Source: Bacteroidota bacterium (lineage in GTDB: Bacteria; Bacteroidota; Bacteroidia; Chitinophagales; Saprospiraceae). Taken from it: DNA of 64,000 bases. The DNA is taken from positions 109,180-173,179 of the forward strand of contig PZPC01000002.1 in assembly GCA_003045895.1 (NCBI GenBank), given 5' to 3'. The position numbers and the translations under genes were made by a program. The notes beneath the pieces are model-generated. The model searched no databases, was not told the origin of the DNA, and worked only from the letters and a program-made list of their open reading frames with translations. Every line of letters starts with the position of its first letter. Position 1 is the first letter of the stretch. Of the stretch, positions 8,475 to 17,000 are shown one piece after another.

Positions 8475-8735
8475 TTAGATCGCGGAATCTAACGGGTCTA
8501 TAAGTACAATACGATCTTTAATGGACTGAATTAAGGCAGGTGAAGGCTTTCTATTGGGTATACTTCGTTTCAGGAATTGCTTAAAGGATAACTGGCTATC
8601 TAATTGTTCGACGATACTGGGTTTGGCTTCTCCAACATGTTGTGTGGCGGTGGTCTCGCTGACGTTGCTGGGGCCATCATCTGGCAAGAAGTGATCGATG
8701 TTGCTCATCAGTTCTTGAAAATTCTGATCTCTCAT
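8475..8735 (-). CDS. Small anti-sigma-like protein lacking the zinc cysteines
   Basis: Starting at ATG 8735 (MRDQNFQELM) gives 86 residues; an upstream in-frame extension to 8882 runs through a hairpin and is not convincing. The gene lies downstream of an ECF sigma gene on the same strand. The C-terminal part (LSFKQFLKRS ... ALIQSIKDRI) resembles the small zinc anti-sigma proteins that follow such sigma factors in Bacteroidota. Where those have HxxxCxxC, this protein reads HVGEAKPS: the His is kept, both Cys are replaced by Ala and Ser. Assignment is by context and weak resemblance. Confidence 0.5.
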   Translation of the reverse strand: MRDQNFQELMSNIDHFLPDDGPSNVSETTATQHVGEAKPSIVEQLDSQLSFKQFLKRSIPNRKPSPALIQSIKDRIVLIDPLDSAI

Positions 8736-8807
8736 GGCTGAAAAATTGCTTTGCCCCGCGCGTAGGAACCTCGAATAACAGCGTAGCGATGACCGCAGCG
8801 GAGATAC

Positions 8808-8849
8808 AAAAAACGCTGTTCGCGACCCCACTGGGACACGGACAGCGTT
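8808..8849 (-). terminator. Imperfect hairpin with T-run after the ECF sigma gene
   Basis: Arms 8812-8830 and 8831-8849 pair imperfectly (outer 8 bp AACGCTGT/ACAGCGTT are perfect). On the minus strand the hairpin is followed by six T (8808-8813). It lies between the sigma gene and its presumed partner, in a 278-bp gap. A third copy of the aacagcg word occurs at 8777-8784, so it may also be a REP-like repeat. Confidence 0.5.
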
Positions 8850-9013
8850 ACTGTATAAACTCGTTAGCGAATGTGTGCTCATCTTACGTTATTTTCCTGG
8901 GGAACCTTTCTGTATGAAATCCGCTGCTCAATTCGTTATTTAAAATTCGAAGAACAACTCATCCCATCCAAAAAAAATCCCCAGAGTGAAGTCCAACCTG
9001 GCCGGGGGCAAGG

Positions 9014-9604
9014 TTATGAATCTTTTTTACGATTATTGGTAAAGCCGTTTGCTGCGGCGTAATCTTGCAAATCTTTGGCCAGCAGGTTGCGTGCCCGGAA
9101 CAACCGCGAACGAACCGTTCCGATGGGCACCCCGAGGATTTCTGCAATTTCTTCGTACTTGAAGTCGAGCAGATCATTCAGGATAATGACCATCCGGAAG
9201 TCGTCGGATAAGCGATTCATGGCTGCTGACAACTCGTCGCCGACCATGTTTTGCAAATCCGCATCGTCCCAATCCACCAGGGAAGGAATGTTTTGGCTTT
9301 CCGTATCTGGAATCAGCGCAGCTACATCTTCGAAATCCACCGTATTGGGGCGCCGTGCCCGCTTGCGGTAGTCGTTGATGAAGTGGTTGCGCATGATGGT
9401 AAACAACCAGGCCTTCGCATTGGTCCCCTGCCGGTACTGATCGATAGCTTTGATGGCCCGCTCGATCGTATCCTGCACGAGATCTTCTGCTCCGGCCTCA
9501 TCGTAGGTGAGGTGGAAGGCAAAGCCGTACAAGGCGTCGAGTTCTGGGAGGAACTCGCTCTCAAAGACCCTTTGTCTTACGTCGTTGGTAGCCATCAGAA
9601 CCAT
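9014..9604 (-). CDS. ECF RNA polymerase sigma factor
   Basis: Sigma-70 region 2 is clear (GFAFHLTYDEAGAEDLVQD, then AWLFTIMRNHFINDYRKR) and region 4 has the HTH (YEEIAEILGVPIGTVRSRLF). I take the ATG at 9604 (MVLMATND), with 9595 as alternative; the upstream in-frame residues are unlikely. It belongs to the SigX/RpoE-like ECF group frequent in Bacteroidota. The downstream gene at 8475 is the candidate anti-sigma, but separated by a 278-bp gap with a terminator-like hairpin, unlike the usual tight coupling. Confidence 0.92.
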   Translation of the reverse strand: MVLMATNDVRQRVFESEFLPELDALYGFAFHLTYDEAGAEDLVQDTIERAIKAIDQYRQGTNAKAWLFTIMRNHFINDYRKRARRPNTVDFEDVAALIPDTESQNIPSLVDWDDADLQNMVGDELSAAMNRLSDDFRMVIILNDLLDFKYEEIAEILGVPIGTVRSRLFRARNLLAKDLQDYAAANGFTNNRKKDS

Positions 9605-9735
9605 AAAAATAGAATTTAATTGTTTGTTGTGCAAGCAATGGAAAATAAGAACCTTCTATTACCTACATGAAAGGGATAACCCAAGCAGGATGCGTTTCAG
9701 TTCCCGGTGGGGTTCCTTTTTTATTGGATAAAGTG

Positions 9736-9803
9736 AAATTGATTTTCAAAATACTGATAATCAATTTTTTATGATTTTATTTTTTTTTAAAAAAATAAAA
9801 TCA
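9736..9803. repeat. Two AT-rich inverted repeats at the truncated end of the DCC gene
   Basis: A 9-bp perfect inverted repeat (9736-9744 / 9759-9767) is followed by a 15-bp perfect inverted repeat with a 2-nt centre (9772-9786 / 9789-9803) made of T and A runs. They sit just where the reading frame of the downstream gene begins. Confidence 0.6.
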
Positions 9804-10453
9804 CCGGGAGCAGACCAATTTCGGAGAAGGCGGTAGGTTTCGTTCTTATTCAGGTGCGACCCATCTTCGAGCAGCAGCTCGACCTGGCGCGCAGCAAAGA
9901 AGAAATCCCGCTCCTGGATCATGCGGGTGGAGCCACCCGCTACGGCATCGACAGCCTGTTGTATATCCTGGGTCAGCGCTGGGCCTGGATCCCTGCCGTG
10001 GCCCGCCTGCGGCCGGTAGATTGGTTTTTGCGGCGGCTCTACCGCCTGGTTTCCTACAACCGCCGGGTCATTGTGGCCAACAATACGCCCGCGGGGGCTT
10101 TTGACTGTGCCCCGCCTTTCCACCTTTTCTACCGTGTGCTCTACCTGCTGCTGGCCCTGGCGGTAGGTGGGGGCTTACTGGGTTGGTTTGCAGAAAAATA
10201 CTTTCCGCCGCTGCTGGCCTTAGCAGTGCTGGTGGGGGCGATGGCTATTTTGCTACCCGCACTCCGCCGCCCATCACCGGATGCCGTGCACTACCTGGGC
10301 ATTATGGCCACGCCGTTGCTGGTCGCAGGGTTGCTGGTTTTGCCGGCGCTGTGGTGGCCGCTCCTGGCCTGGCCGCTGGCGGGGTTGGCTTTGGTGGTGG
10401 GGGGCAGCATGGTTGGGCGACGTTGGGACTCGTTAATTAAAAGTAATAGGTAG
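9791..10453 (+). pseudogene. DCC/DUF393 thiol-disulfide oxidoreductase family protein lacking its N-terminus
   Basis: The block LARSKEEIPLLDHAGG, then RYGIDSLLYILGQRW and YRLVSYNRRVI matches the middle of DUF393 (DCC family) proteins, followed by a C-terminal region with three or four membrane segments. The family's first ~45 residues, with the D-x-C-P-L-C redox motif, are missing: the frame is closed by TAA at 9788-9790, and no upstream frame supplies CxxC. The only possible start is GTG at 9854 (199 residues). Either a decaying gene or a restarted membrane-only form. Confidence 0.6.
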
Positions 10454-10461
10454 CAATTCGC

Positions 10462-11157
10462 TCACCGCTTACCCGCCAACAAATCGGGCAATTCCAGTAC
10501 CTTATTCAGGGTAAAATTCGGTTGAATAGCGGTGGTGTTGTCCTGGCCGTGGCTGATCCAGCAGGTCGGTACGCCAAAATCGATACCCCCTTTGATATCC
10601 GAGTGGAGGTTGTCGCCGATGACCAGCAGGTGGTCCTTATCCGGGGCATCGTCCAGGGTGCGGTAGGTGTGCTCGAAGAACGCGTGATGGGGTTTGGCCG
10701 CGCCTATTTCGTCGGAGACCACAATGCTGTCGAAGTAGGTGTCCAGGCGGAGGCGGGCCAGGCGGGGCCGCTGCACTTCCCGCAGGCCATTGGTGATGAC
10801 CCCCAGGCGGTAATCGCGTTTCAGGGCCACCAAAACAGATGTGACCCCGGCGTAGGCCTCGCTCAGCAGCACCAGGTTTTCGAGGTAGCGCACACTGAAA
10901 ACGGCGGGGGTGGCGGGGGCCTGTCCGAGGTCCGTGAATAAAGCTTCAAACCGCTGGACCCGCAGCCGCTTCGCGCTGATGAGTCCTTGTTCAAAAGCGG
11001 CCCAAACCTGGCCGTTTACCACTTTATAGGTGCGGTAAATCTCCTCGGTACAGCTGGCCCCAAAATCGGTGTACGTGGCCCACAAGGCGAGCTTACTGGC
11101 CTTGTTGAAATCGAGTAGGGTATTGTCAATATCGAAAAGCAACCACTTGAAATGCAT
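10462..11157 (-). CDS. yjjG: HAD-superfamily hydrolase, YjjG-like nucleotidase
   Basis: A cytoplasmic HAD phosphatase of 231 residues. Motif I is FDIDNTLLD (nucleophile Asp9, acid/base Asp11); motif II is GVITNG; motif III Lys lies in GAAKPHHAFF; motif IV is VIGDNLHSD. The LLDFNKASKLAL stretch and overall length fit the YjjG family of noncanonical pyrimidine nucleotidases, which clean damaged nucleotides from the pool. Exact substrate is inferred. It lies 23 bp downstream of the PLP enzyme gene on the same strand. Confidence 0.88.
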   Translation of the reverse strand: MHFKWLLFDIDNTLLDFNKASKLALWATYTDFGASCTEEIYRTYKVVNGQVWAAFEQGLISAKRLRVQRFEALFTDLGQAPATPAVFSVRYLENLVLLSEAYAGVTSVLVALKRDYRLGVITNGLREVQRPRLARLRLDTYFDSIVVSDEIGAAKPHHAFFEHTYRTLDDAPDKDHLLVIGDNLHSDIKGGIDFGVPTCWISHGQDNTTAIQPNFTLNKVLELPDLLAGKR

Positions 11158-11180
11158 GGGGTAAGTTTTTAGGATGAGCG

Positions 11181-12584
11181 CTACCGGCTTGCTTCTTCCA
11201 GGGCCTGCCGGAAGGCCGCTACCGAGCGGGTAATATCAGCCGGCGTGGTGGCCCAGGAGCACACACTTACCCGAATCACTTTGCGTTCGCGCCAGATCGA
11301 TCCACCGGCCCAGCATTCCCCCGATGCCTGCATCCGCACCAGGGTTTTATCCGTCAGTTCATCGTTGGCACAACACACCACCACCTGGTTAAAAACCACG
11401 TCGTTAAGGATGGTAAAGCCGGGTAGGGCTTGTATTTCCTGGGCAAACTGGGTGGCGCGTTGGTGGAGCCCGTACACCAGTTCGGCGATACCTTCCCGGC
11501 CCAGGTAGCGCAGGATGGCCCAGAGTTCCACCACCCGGGCCCGCCGCGACATCTCGGGGGTGTAGGACATGCCGTCGCGATTTTCGCCCATCACCAGGTA
11601 GCTGGCTTTTACTTGCATGGCCGCGGCCAGTGCGGCGCGGTCGGCACACAATAAGATGCCGCAATCGTAGGGGGTATTCAGGGTTTTGTGGCCGTCTACT
11701 GCCCAAGAATGGGCCAGTTCCATACCCTGGGTAAGGTGTTGGAGGGGCCCGACTGCCCCGGCCCACAAGCCAAAGGCCCCGTCGATGTGTACCCAGGCGC
11801 CCACTGCGCTGGCGCGCTGGCAAATTTCCGTAAAAGGATCAAAAGAACCACTGTTCACGTTGCCGGCCTGCAAGACGACGATGGTACGGTCATCCAGTTC
11901 CGGCAGCGCCTCGGGGATAATGCGCCCCTGGCTGTCGACATCCACCCATTCGATATTTCCCGTACCGAAGCCCAGCATCATCACGGCCTTGAGCACGGCG
12001 GAGTGCGACTGCCGGCTGGTGACAATCCGCAATTTTGGGGCACCAAAAACACCTTGTACATTGAGGTCCCAGCCCTGGCGCTCCAGCAGCCGGTAGCGGG
12101 CCGCCGCCAGGCCGCAGAGGTTGGCAGTGGAGGTGCCGCTCACGTAGCTGGCTACGGTATCCGGGGGTAAATTAAAGAGCTCCCGCAACCAGCCCTCTAC
12201 CACCGTTTCCAGCGTGGAGGTGATCGGCGACATGATGTGCATCGCCGAGTTCTGGTCCCAGTAAGTGGCCAATTGTTTGGCCGCGAGGCCAATGGGCAAG
12301 GAACTGCCCGTGACGAAACCAAAGTAGCGCCCGCCCAACGTAGCTACGGTGGCCGGTGAACCGTGCTGGTGCAACTGCTCCAGTACGCTGGCCGCAGTGC
12401 TGGAATGCGCCGGCAGGGGTTCTGCGAAAGCGGTCAAACCAGACAATGCTGCTGCGGTAGGGAAAACCGGCCGCTCCAGGATGGTTTGGAGGTACGCCCT
12501 CACATCCTGCTGTGCGAGGTCAAAGAGGGTTTGTTCCCGCAATTCGTCGTGCATCCGGGCTTGCAGCGTGGTGGTTTCTGTCAT
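11181..12584 (-). CDS. PLP-dependent decarboxylase (group II, aspartate aminotransferase fold)
   Basis: 467 residues from ATG 12584 (MTETTTLQAR). The family marks are the PLP-contact region SYVSGTSTANLCGLAAAR, the Asp that binds the pyridinium nitrogen in HIDGAFG, and the Schiff-base Lys in VDGHKTLN. It resembles aromatic-amino-acid/glutamate decarboxylase-like enzymes in bacteria; the substrate cannot be told and a role other than decarboxylation (for example a lyase) is possible. It follows the HD-domain gene by 43 bp and precedes yjjG, so the three may form one unit. Confidence 0.85.
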   Translation of the reverse strand: MTETTTLQARMHDELREQTLFDLAQQDVRAYLQTILERPVFPTAAALSGLTAFAEPLPAHSSTAASVLEQLHQHGSPATVATLGGRYFGFVTGSSLPIGLAAKQLATYWDQNSAMHIMSPITSTLETVVEGWLRELFNLPPDTVASYVSGTSTANLCGLAAARYRLLERQGWDLNVQGVFGAPKLRIVTSRQSHSAVLKAVMMLGFGTGNIEWVDVDSQGRIIPEALPELDDRTIVVLQAGNVNSGSFDPFTEICQRASAVGAWVHIDGAFGLWAGAVGPLQHLTQGMELAHSWAVDGHKTLNTPYDCGILLCADRAALAAAMQVKASYLVMGENRDGMSYTPEMSRRARVVELWAILRYLGREGIAELVYGLHQRATQFAQEIQALPGFTILNDVVFNQVVVCCANDELTDKTLVRMQASGECWAGGSIWRERKVIRVSVCSWATTPADITRSVAAFRQALEEASR

Positions 12585-12627
12585 GGAAATTTGTTTTATG
12601 ATTAGCCTTGTGCTGGTTGTCAACAAC

Positions 12628-13212
12628 CTACAAAACAACGGGTGAGATGTCTGGAAAATTAGCTTCCACCCACCTGATTGGTGCCGGGTTTTTGTCACCC
12701 GTCAGGGAGTCGCATTTAAAAAACAGGTAGTACAGTTGGCTACGTCCCTCAATGCGTTGCAGCAGGCGTTCCATGCGCAGCGCGGCCTGGGTATCTTTTT
12801 TGTATACCACGGTATCGCGCCAGATGTAGTAGGCTTCGTCGTGGTACTGGATCAAATTGAGGAGCAGGTGGTCGTCGGTGAACTGTTCCATATACCGCCG
12901 TGCCAGTACGGCGTGATGGCGGTGCCAGTTGCGGGGATGTTCCTTGTCTTCCTGGAATTTGAACGTGTCGTGGATGAGGGCGATCAGGCGCAGCGACTCT
13001 CTTTGGGCAGGGGTGGTGTCTAGCTGGTTGATATTATCCAGGACTTCTTTGACGTGCTTGTAGACCTCTCCTTCGGGGTGGCCGTAACGCGGGACACCCC
13101 AGTGCATACCTTCCTGCACCGGCGCTTGCACCAGTAGATGGTGTTCCAGTTCTGTTTCGGGTCGCAGTTCAGCGATCAAGTCTACCTTGTCCGCAGTGGT
13201 ATTTTTGAGCAT
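12628..13212 (-). CDS. HD-domain protein (putative phosphohydrolase)
   Basis: 194 residues from ATG 13212 (MLKNTTADK); a GTG two codons upstream is the alternative. The HD metal site is visible as GHPEGEVYKHV (first His), ALIHDTFK (the HD pair) and WHRHHAVLA (third His region). Similar stand-alone HD proteins hydrolyse nucleotides or phosphoesters. The substrate is unknown. It is the first gene of a same-strand run with the PLP enzyme and yjjG. Confidence 0.75.
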   Translation of the reverse strand: MLKNTTADKVDLIAELRPETELEHHLLVQAPVQEGMHWGVPRYGHPEGEVYKHVKEVLDNINQLDTTPAQRESLRLIALIHDTFKFQEDKEHPRNWHRHHAVLARRYMEQFTDDHLLLNLIQYHDEAYYIWRDTVVYKKDTQAALRMERLLQRIEGRSQLYYLFFKCDSLTGDKNPAPIRWVEANFPDISPVVL

Positions 13213-13495
13213 GCGCACTATTCTTCCAAAATCTTTGGATAAAAATACAATCCTGAAAGTTAACGATTGCTGTTTAGGATAAGTTGCTTTTTTAAAACAG
13301 CCGTAGTTTTTATGGTATCGTTGGTTTTTTGTTAGTTAAATTATATTTTATTTGGGTTAAAGTCAAGGTTGTTTGTTTAATATTTTGTATTTAATTATTT
13401 TTGCATTTTATTATGCTGTTTGAAAAAAAAACAGAAAAATCGCAGGGATTGTTTTTAAAATAATTATTAATTTTGTTTTTAAAAACAAACAAAAC
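13213..13495. other. AT-rich gene-free stretch
   Basis: About 280 bp of much lower GC than the flanks, with long T and A runs. It ends in an 18-bp perfect palindrome TTTGTTTTTAAAAACAAA at 13472-13489, right before the nuclease remnant. No credible ORF or RNA is seen. The composition suggests acquired DNA. Confidence 0.5.
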
Positions 13496-13907
13496 GTGCT
13501 CTCTGAGAAACACCACCCTAAAGTCACTGATAAGGGAAATGTCTACGACAACATTTTCAAGCAGGTGATGGAAGATTTGGCGCTGATCATTCTGAACTGG
13601 TTTCGGGAGCTTAAAGTCGTACATCTTCATCGATTAACGGAAAAGCTCCATACCACCACCCAGCATGAGGCTGATTTTCTGTGCGAAGTAACTGAGGAAT
13701 CGGGTAACCGCTTTCTACTTCATATTGAATTCCAAAGCCGTGACGATCGGGAGATGCTGGCGCGAATGCAGGAATACCATGGTATCCTGGTCCGCAAACA
13801 CAAGCTGCCCGTACAGCACTACGTGTTCTATTTTGTATATTGAACAATTATTACTGGATTTTGGCTTACCAACGGATGCCGTGCAAGCGTATCTGGCGAA
13901 GAGTTAA
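13496..13907 (+). pseudogene. Remnant of an Rpn-like PD-(D/E)XK nuclease / putative transposase
   Basis: GTG at 13496 opens 115 codons that match the N-terminal half of this family: YDNIFKQVMEDLALIIL, then ADFLCEVTEE, then the nuclease core FLLHIEFQSRDDREMLARM and YHGILVRKHKLPVQHYVFYF. A stop at 13841-13843 cuts it. Another frame then reads EQLLLDFGLPTDAVQAYLAKS to a stop at 13905-13907 and may be the old C-terminus. Full-length relatives are about 300 residues, so most of the protein is gone. It sits between an AT-rich stretch and a MITE copy. Confidence 0.6.
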
Positions 13908-13957
13908 ACCTAATACATATCCATATCGCAATCAGAGACGTCAGTGTAGGCATTATC

Positions 13958-14049
13958 AGGCTTGTTCTATTGGGTCAGATTGCCTTCGGTGACCGACTTC
14001 GTGTCTGCGACATAGTTAATCCCAATATAATTTCAGCAGCACAATTCTA
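13958..14049. mobile_element. Degenerate MITE copy (related to 26637-26822)
   Basis: The left end (13958-13982) matches the inward-reading right end of the element at 26637-26822 at 21 of 25 positions; the right end (14025-14049, atataat..cagcag.a.aa.tcta) matches that element's other end at about 19 of 25. The interior is shorter (92 bp in total) and not alignable by eye. The right end supplies the TAG stop codon of the 5-oxoprolinase gene (14047-14049). Confidence 0.6.
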
Positions 14050-17000
14050 ACAAGTACCCCACCCACCCCCTCCAGGCGTAGCTATCCGGATGCACTCACC
14101 GGGCTGTAGGTTCAGGCTGACCACCCCTGGAAGTGCTTCCGTAGAGCCATCGGCACGGACAAGGAGTTGTTGCCCGGGCAAGCCAGCTTCCCCTCCTTCC
14201 TGGCCGTAGGGGCCACTTTTTCGGCGCTGGGTCAGGAGCGTGACGTCGAGCGGAACCAGGGCTTCTACCTCTCGCACGAGTCCGTTGCCTCCCGGCCAGC
14301 GGCCAGCGCCGCCGGAGTGCGCGCGCAAGGCAAACTGCCGCAGGCGCACCGGGTACACCCGTTCCAGGTCTTCCGGATCGGTGATCCGGGTGTTGGTCAT
14401 GTGTTGGTGCACGCCCGAGCGGCCCGCAAATCCGGGGCCAGCGCCAGCGCCTCCGCCAATGGTTTCGTAGTAACCGAAGGTGGCGTTTCCGAAAAGAAAA
14501 TTATTCATGGTACCCTGGCTGGCGGCCGCCAGGCCAAAGGCTTTCAGGAGCGTATCCACCAGGCGCTGACTCACTTCGGTGTTGCCACCCACTACCGCCG
14601 GGCAACGGGCGGGCTCGTCCACAAAATCGGGATGCAGAAAAGTATTCGGCGGTAAAGCCAACCGAACGCCGCGCAGCAGCCCTTCGTTGAGCGGAATATC
14701 GTCGGCACAAATCAGCCGCAACACGTAGATGAGGGCGCTGTAGACAATGGACACATTGGCGTTGAAATTGGCGGGATGCACTGGCGACGTGCCCGCAAAA
14801 TCCAAGGCGAGTTGCTGGCCGTCGAAAAGGATGCTGACCACGATTTCGTGTCCATCATCCAGGCTTTCACGGGCCAGCAGGGGGCGGTTGGCAAAGGGTT
14901 GCAACTGCTGCAGGAGGTTCTGATGGGCACTTTTCTGCAAAGCTTCCATGTAGTACAAGACGCGTTCCTGCCCGTACTGATCCACCAGTGCCCGGAGGGC
15001 TTTTTCGCCGGTATGCAGCGCGGCCAGCCCCGCCCGCAGGTCGGCCAGGTTTTCGGCCAGCGCACGGGTTGGATAGGGGGCAGCGGTCAGCTGGCGGGTA
15101 ACGCTTTCCCACTGCGGCACCCCGCGCCGCACCAACAACTGGGGGGCAAAAACCACCCCCTCTTCGGCCAGACAAGTGGCATCGGGGGGCATCGACCCTG
15201 GGCGCTTGCCGCCAATTTCGGCGTGGTGGGCCCGGTTGATGACGTAGCCGACGCAGGAACCATCAGCCAGAAAAACGCCCTGCAGCAGGGTAATATCCGG
15301 CAGGTGGGAGCCGCCGTATTTGGGATGATTGACCAGGAGGACATCCCCCGGCTCCAGCGGCAGTTTTTCCAGACACAACCGCGCGCACACCCCCAGGCTC
15401 CCCAGGTGGACGGGAATATGGGGGGCATTGACCAGCAGGTTGGCCTGGGGGTCGAGCAGGGCACAGCTGAAATCCAGCCGCTCCTTCACGTTGACACTGA
15501 AAGCCGTGCGCTGCAGCTGGGTCCCCATTTCTTGGGCAACAGCCTGGAAGCGGTTGGTGAACAACTCGAGGGCGATGGCTTCCCCCCAGGACTCCCCGGT
15601 TGCACGGGTTGCAGCCGGTGTGTGGGTCAGCACGGCGTGCCCGTTGGCCCAGATGGCCAGCTGCCAGGCGGGGGGCAGGTAGGCCGTCGCTTGCTGTCCG
15701 GCCAGCACCAGCGGGCCGCGGGCCGCAAATCCCTCCGGCAGCTCTTCCCACAGGCGGATGGTGTGGCCCGGGAGCGCCAGCGCTTGCGGGGCTGGCGGAA
15801 AAATGCGGGCCGGATCGTCGGCCGCCGTAGTCGCGAAAACCTTGACACTTTCCAATTCGATCACCGTTTGCTCGGGCAGGTAGCCAAATTGCGCTGCGTA
15901 GGCCGCCAGGAAGGCCTGGGTAGGATCCATGCCGGGCTGGTAGCGCAATTCCAGGGGGGTGTCCTGGCCCCGGAAGCGCAGGTACAGCAGCACCCGCGCC
16001 GGATGGGCGGCTACGGCTTCGGGCCCCGCCTGGCGCAACTGCGCCTGGGCCTGCCCGAAGAGGGTGGCTACCAGTTCCGGGACGGATAACGCCGGATCGG
16101 ACAAGGGCCGTAGAACCTGCTGCTCGGCCAGTTTTTCCAGGGGCGCCTGCCCCATGCCGTAGGCACTGAGCAGCCCCGCATCGCGCGGGAGGATGACCTG
16201 GTTGATGCCTAGCAATTCGGCGATGGCACAAGCGTGCATCCCGCCAGCGCCCCCGAAAGCGAGCAGGGCATAGTCGCGCGGATCAAAGCCCTGGCGAACG
16301 GAGATCCGGCGGATGGCGTCGGCCATCTTTTCGTTGGCAATTTGCTCAAAGCCGCGGAGGAGTTCGGTGTCGGAATAGGTCGTTCCGGTGCGGGCCAGTA
16401 GGTCGTGTTGCACCTGTTGCAGGGCCGCCTGCGCGGCGGGCAGGGACAGGGGCACACTGATGGCATCGGCCGCCAATTTGCCCAGCAATAAATTCACATC
16501 GGTAATGGTGAGTGGGCCCCCAGCGCCGTAGCAGGCGGGCCCCGGGCTGGCGCCCGCGCTGGCGGGACCAACGGTGAGCTTTTCCCCGTCGAAGCCGCAG
16601 ATGGATCCGCCACCCGCCGCCACCGTTTCGATGGCCAGGCTGGGGCTCAAAATTTGGGCGTCGCCCACCTGGCAGAAAAAGCGGAAATCGAATTGTCCGG
16701 CATAGCGGGCCGCATCGGTGCTGGTGCCGCCCATATCCAGGGTGAGGATTTTTTCGAAACCCAGCTGCCGGGCGATCGCTACCGCGCCGACAATGCCGCC
16801 CGCCGGGCCACTGAGGAGGCTGTCTTTGGGGTGGAATTGCGCGGCGGGCTGCAGGCTACCGGCGCTGCTCATGACCAAAAACTGGTTGTTTCCGGACAAC
16901 GGCCCAAAAAGGCTGGCCTGGATCCGCTGCAAATAGTCTTCGATGACGGGGGCCAGGTAGGCATTGACCAGCGCCGTTTGCGTGCGGGCCAGCAGTTTGA

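Noticed and set aside
9771..9836. Short ATG frame upstream of the DCC fragment as the missing N-terminus
   Set aside because: It reads Phe/Lys from the T/A runs, lacks CxxC and ends in a stop; it does not resemble the family's first residues.
13391..13630. 79-codon minus-strand frame rich in Phe, Asn and Lys
   Set aside because: Low-complexity product of AT-rich DNA overlapping the nuclease remnant; no supporting signal.
14776..16089. 437-codon open frame on the plus strand
   Set aside because: Antisense to the GC-rich 5-oxoprolinase gene; high GC leaves few stops. No recognisable motif.
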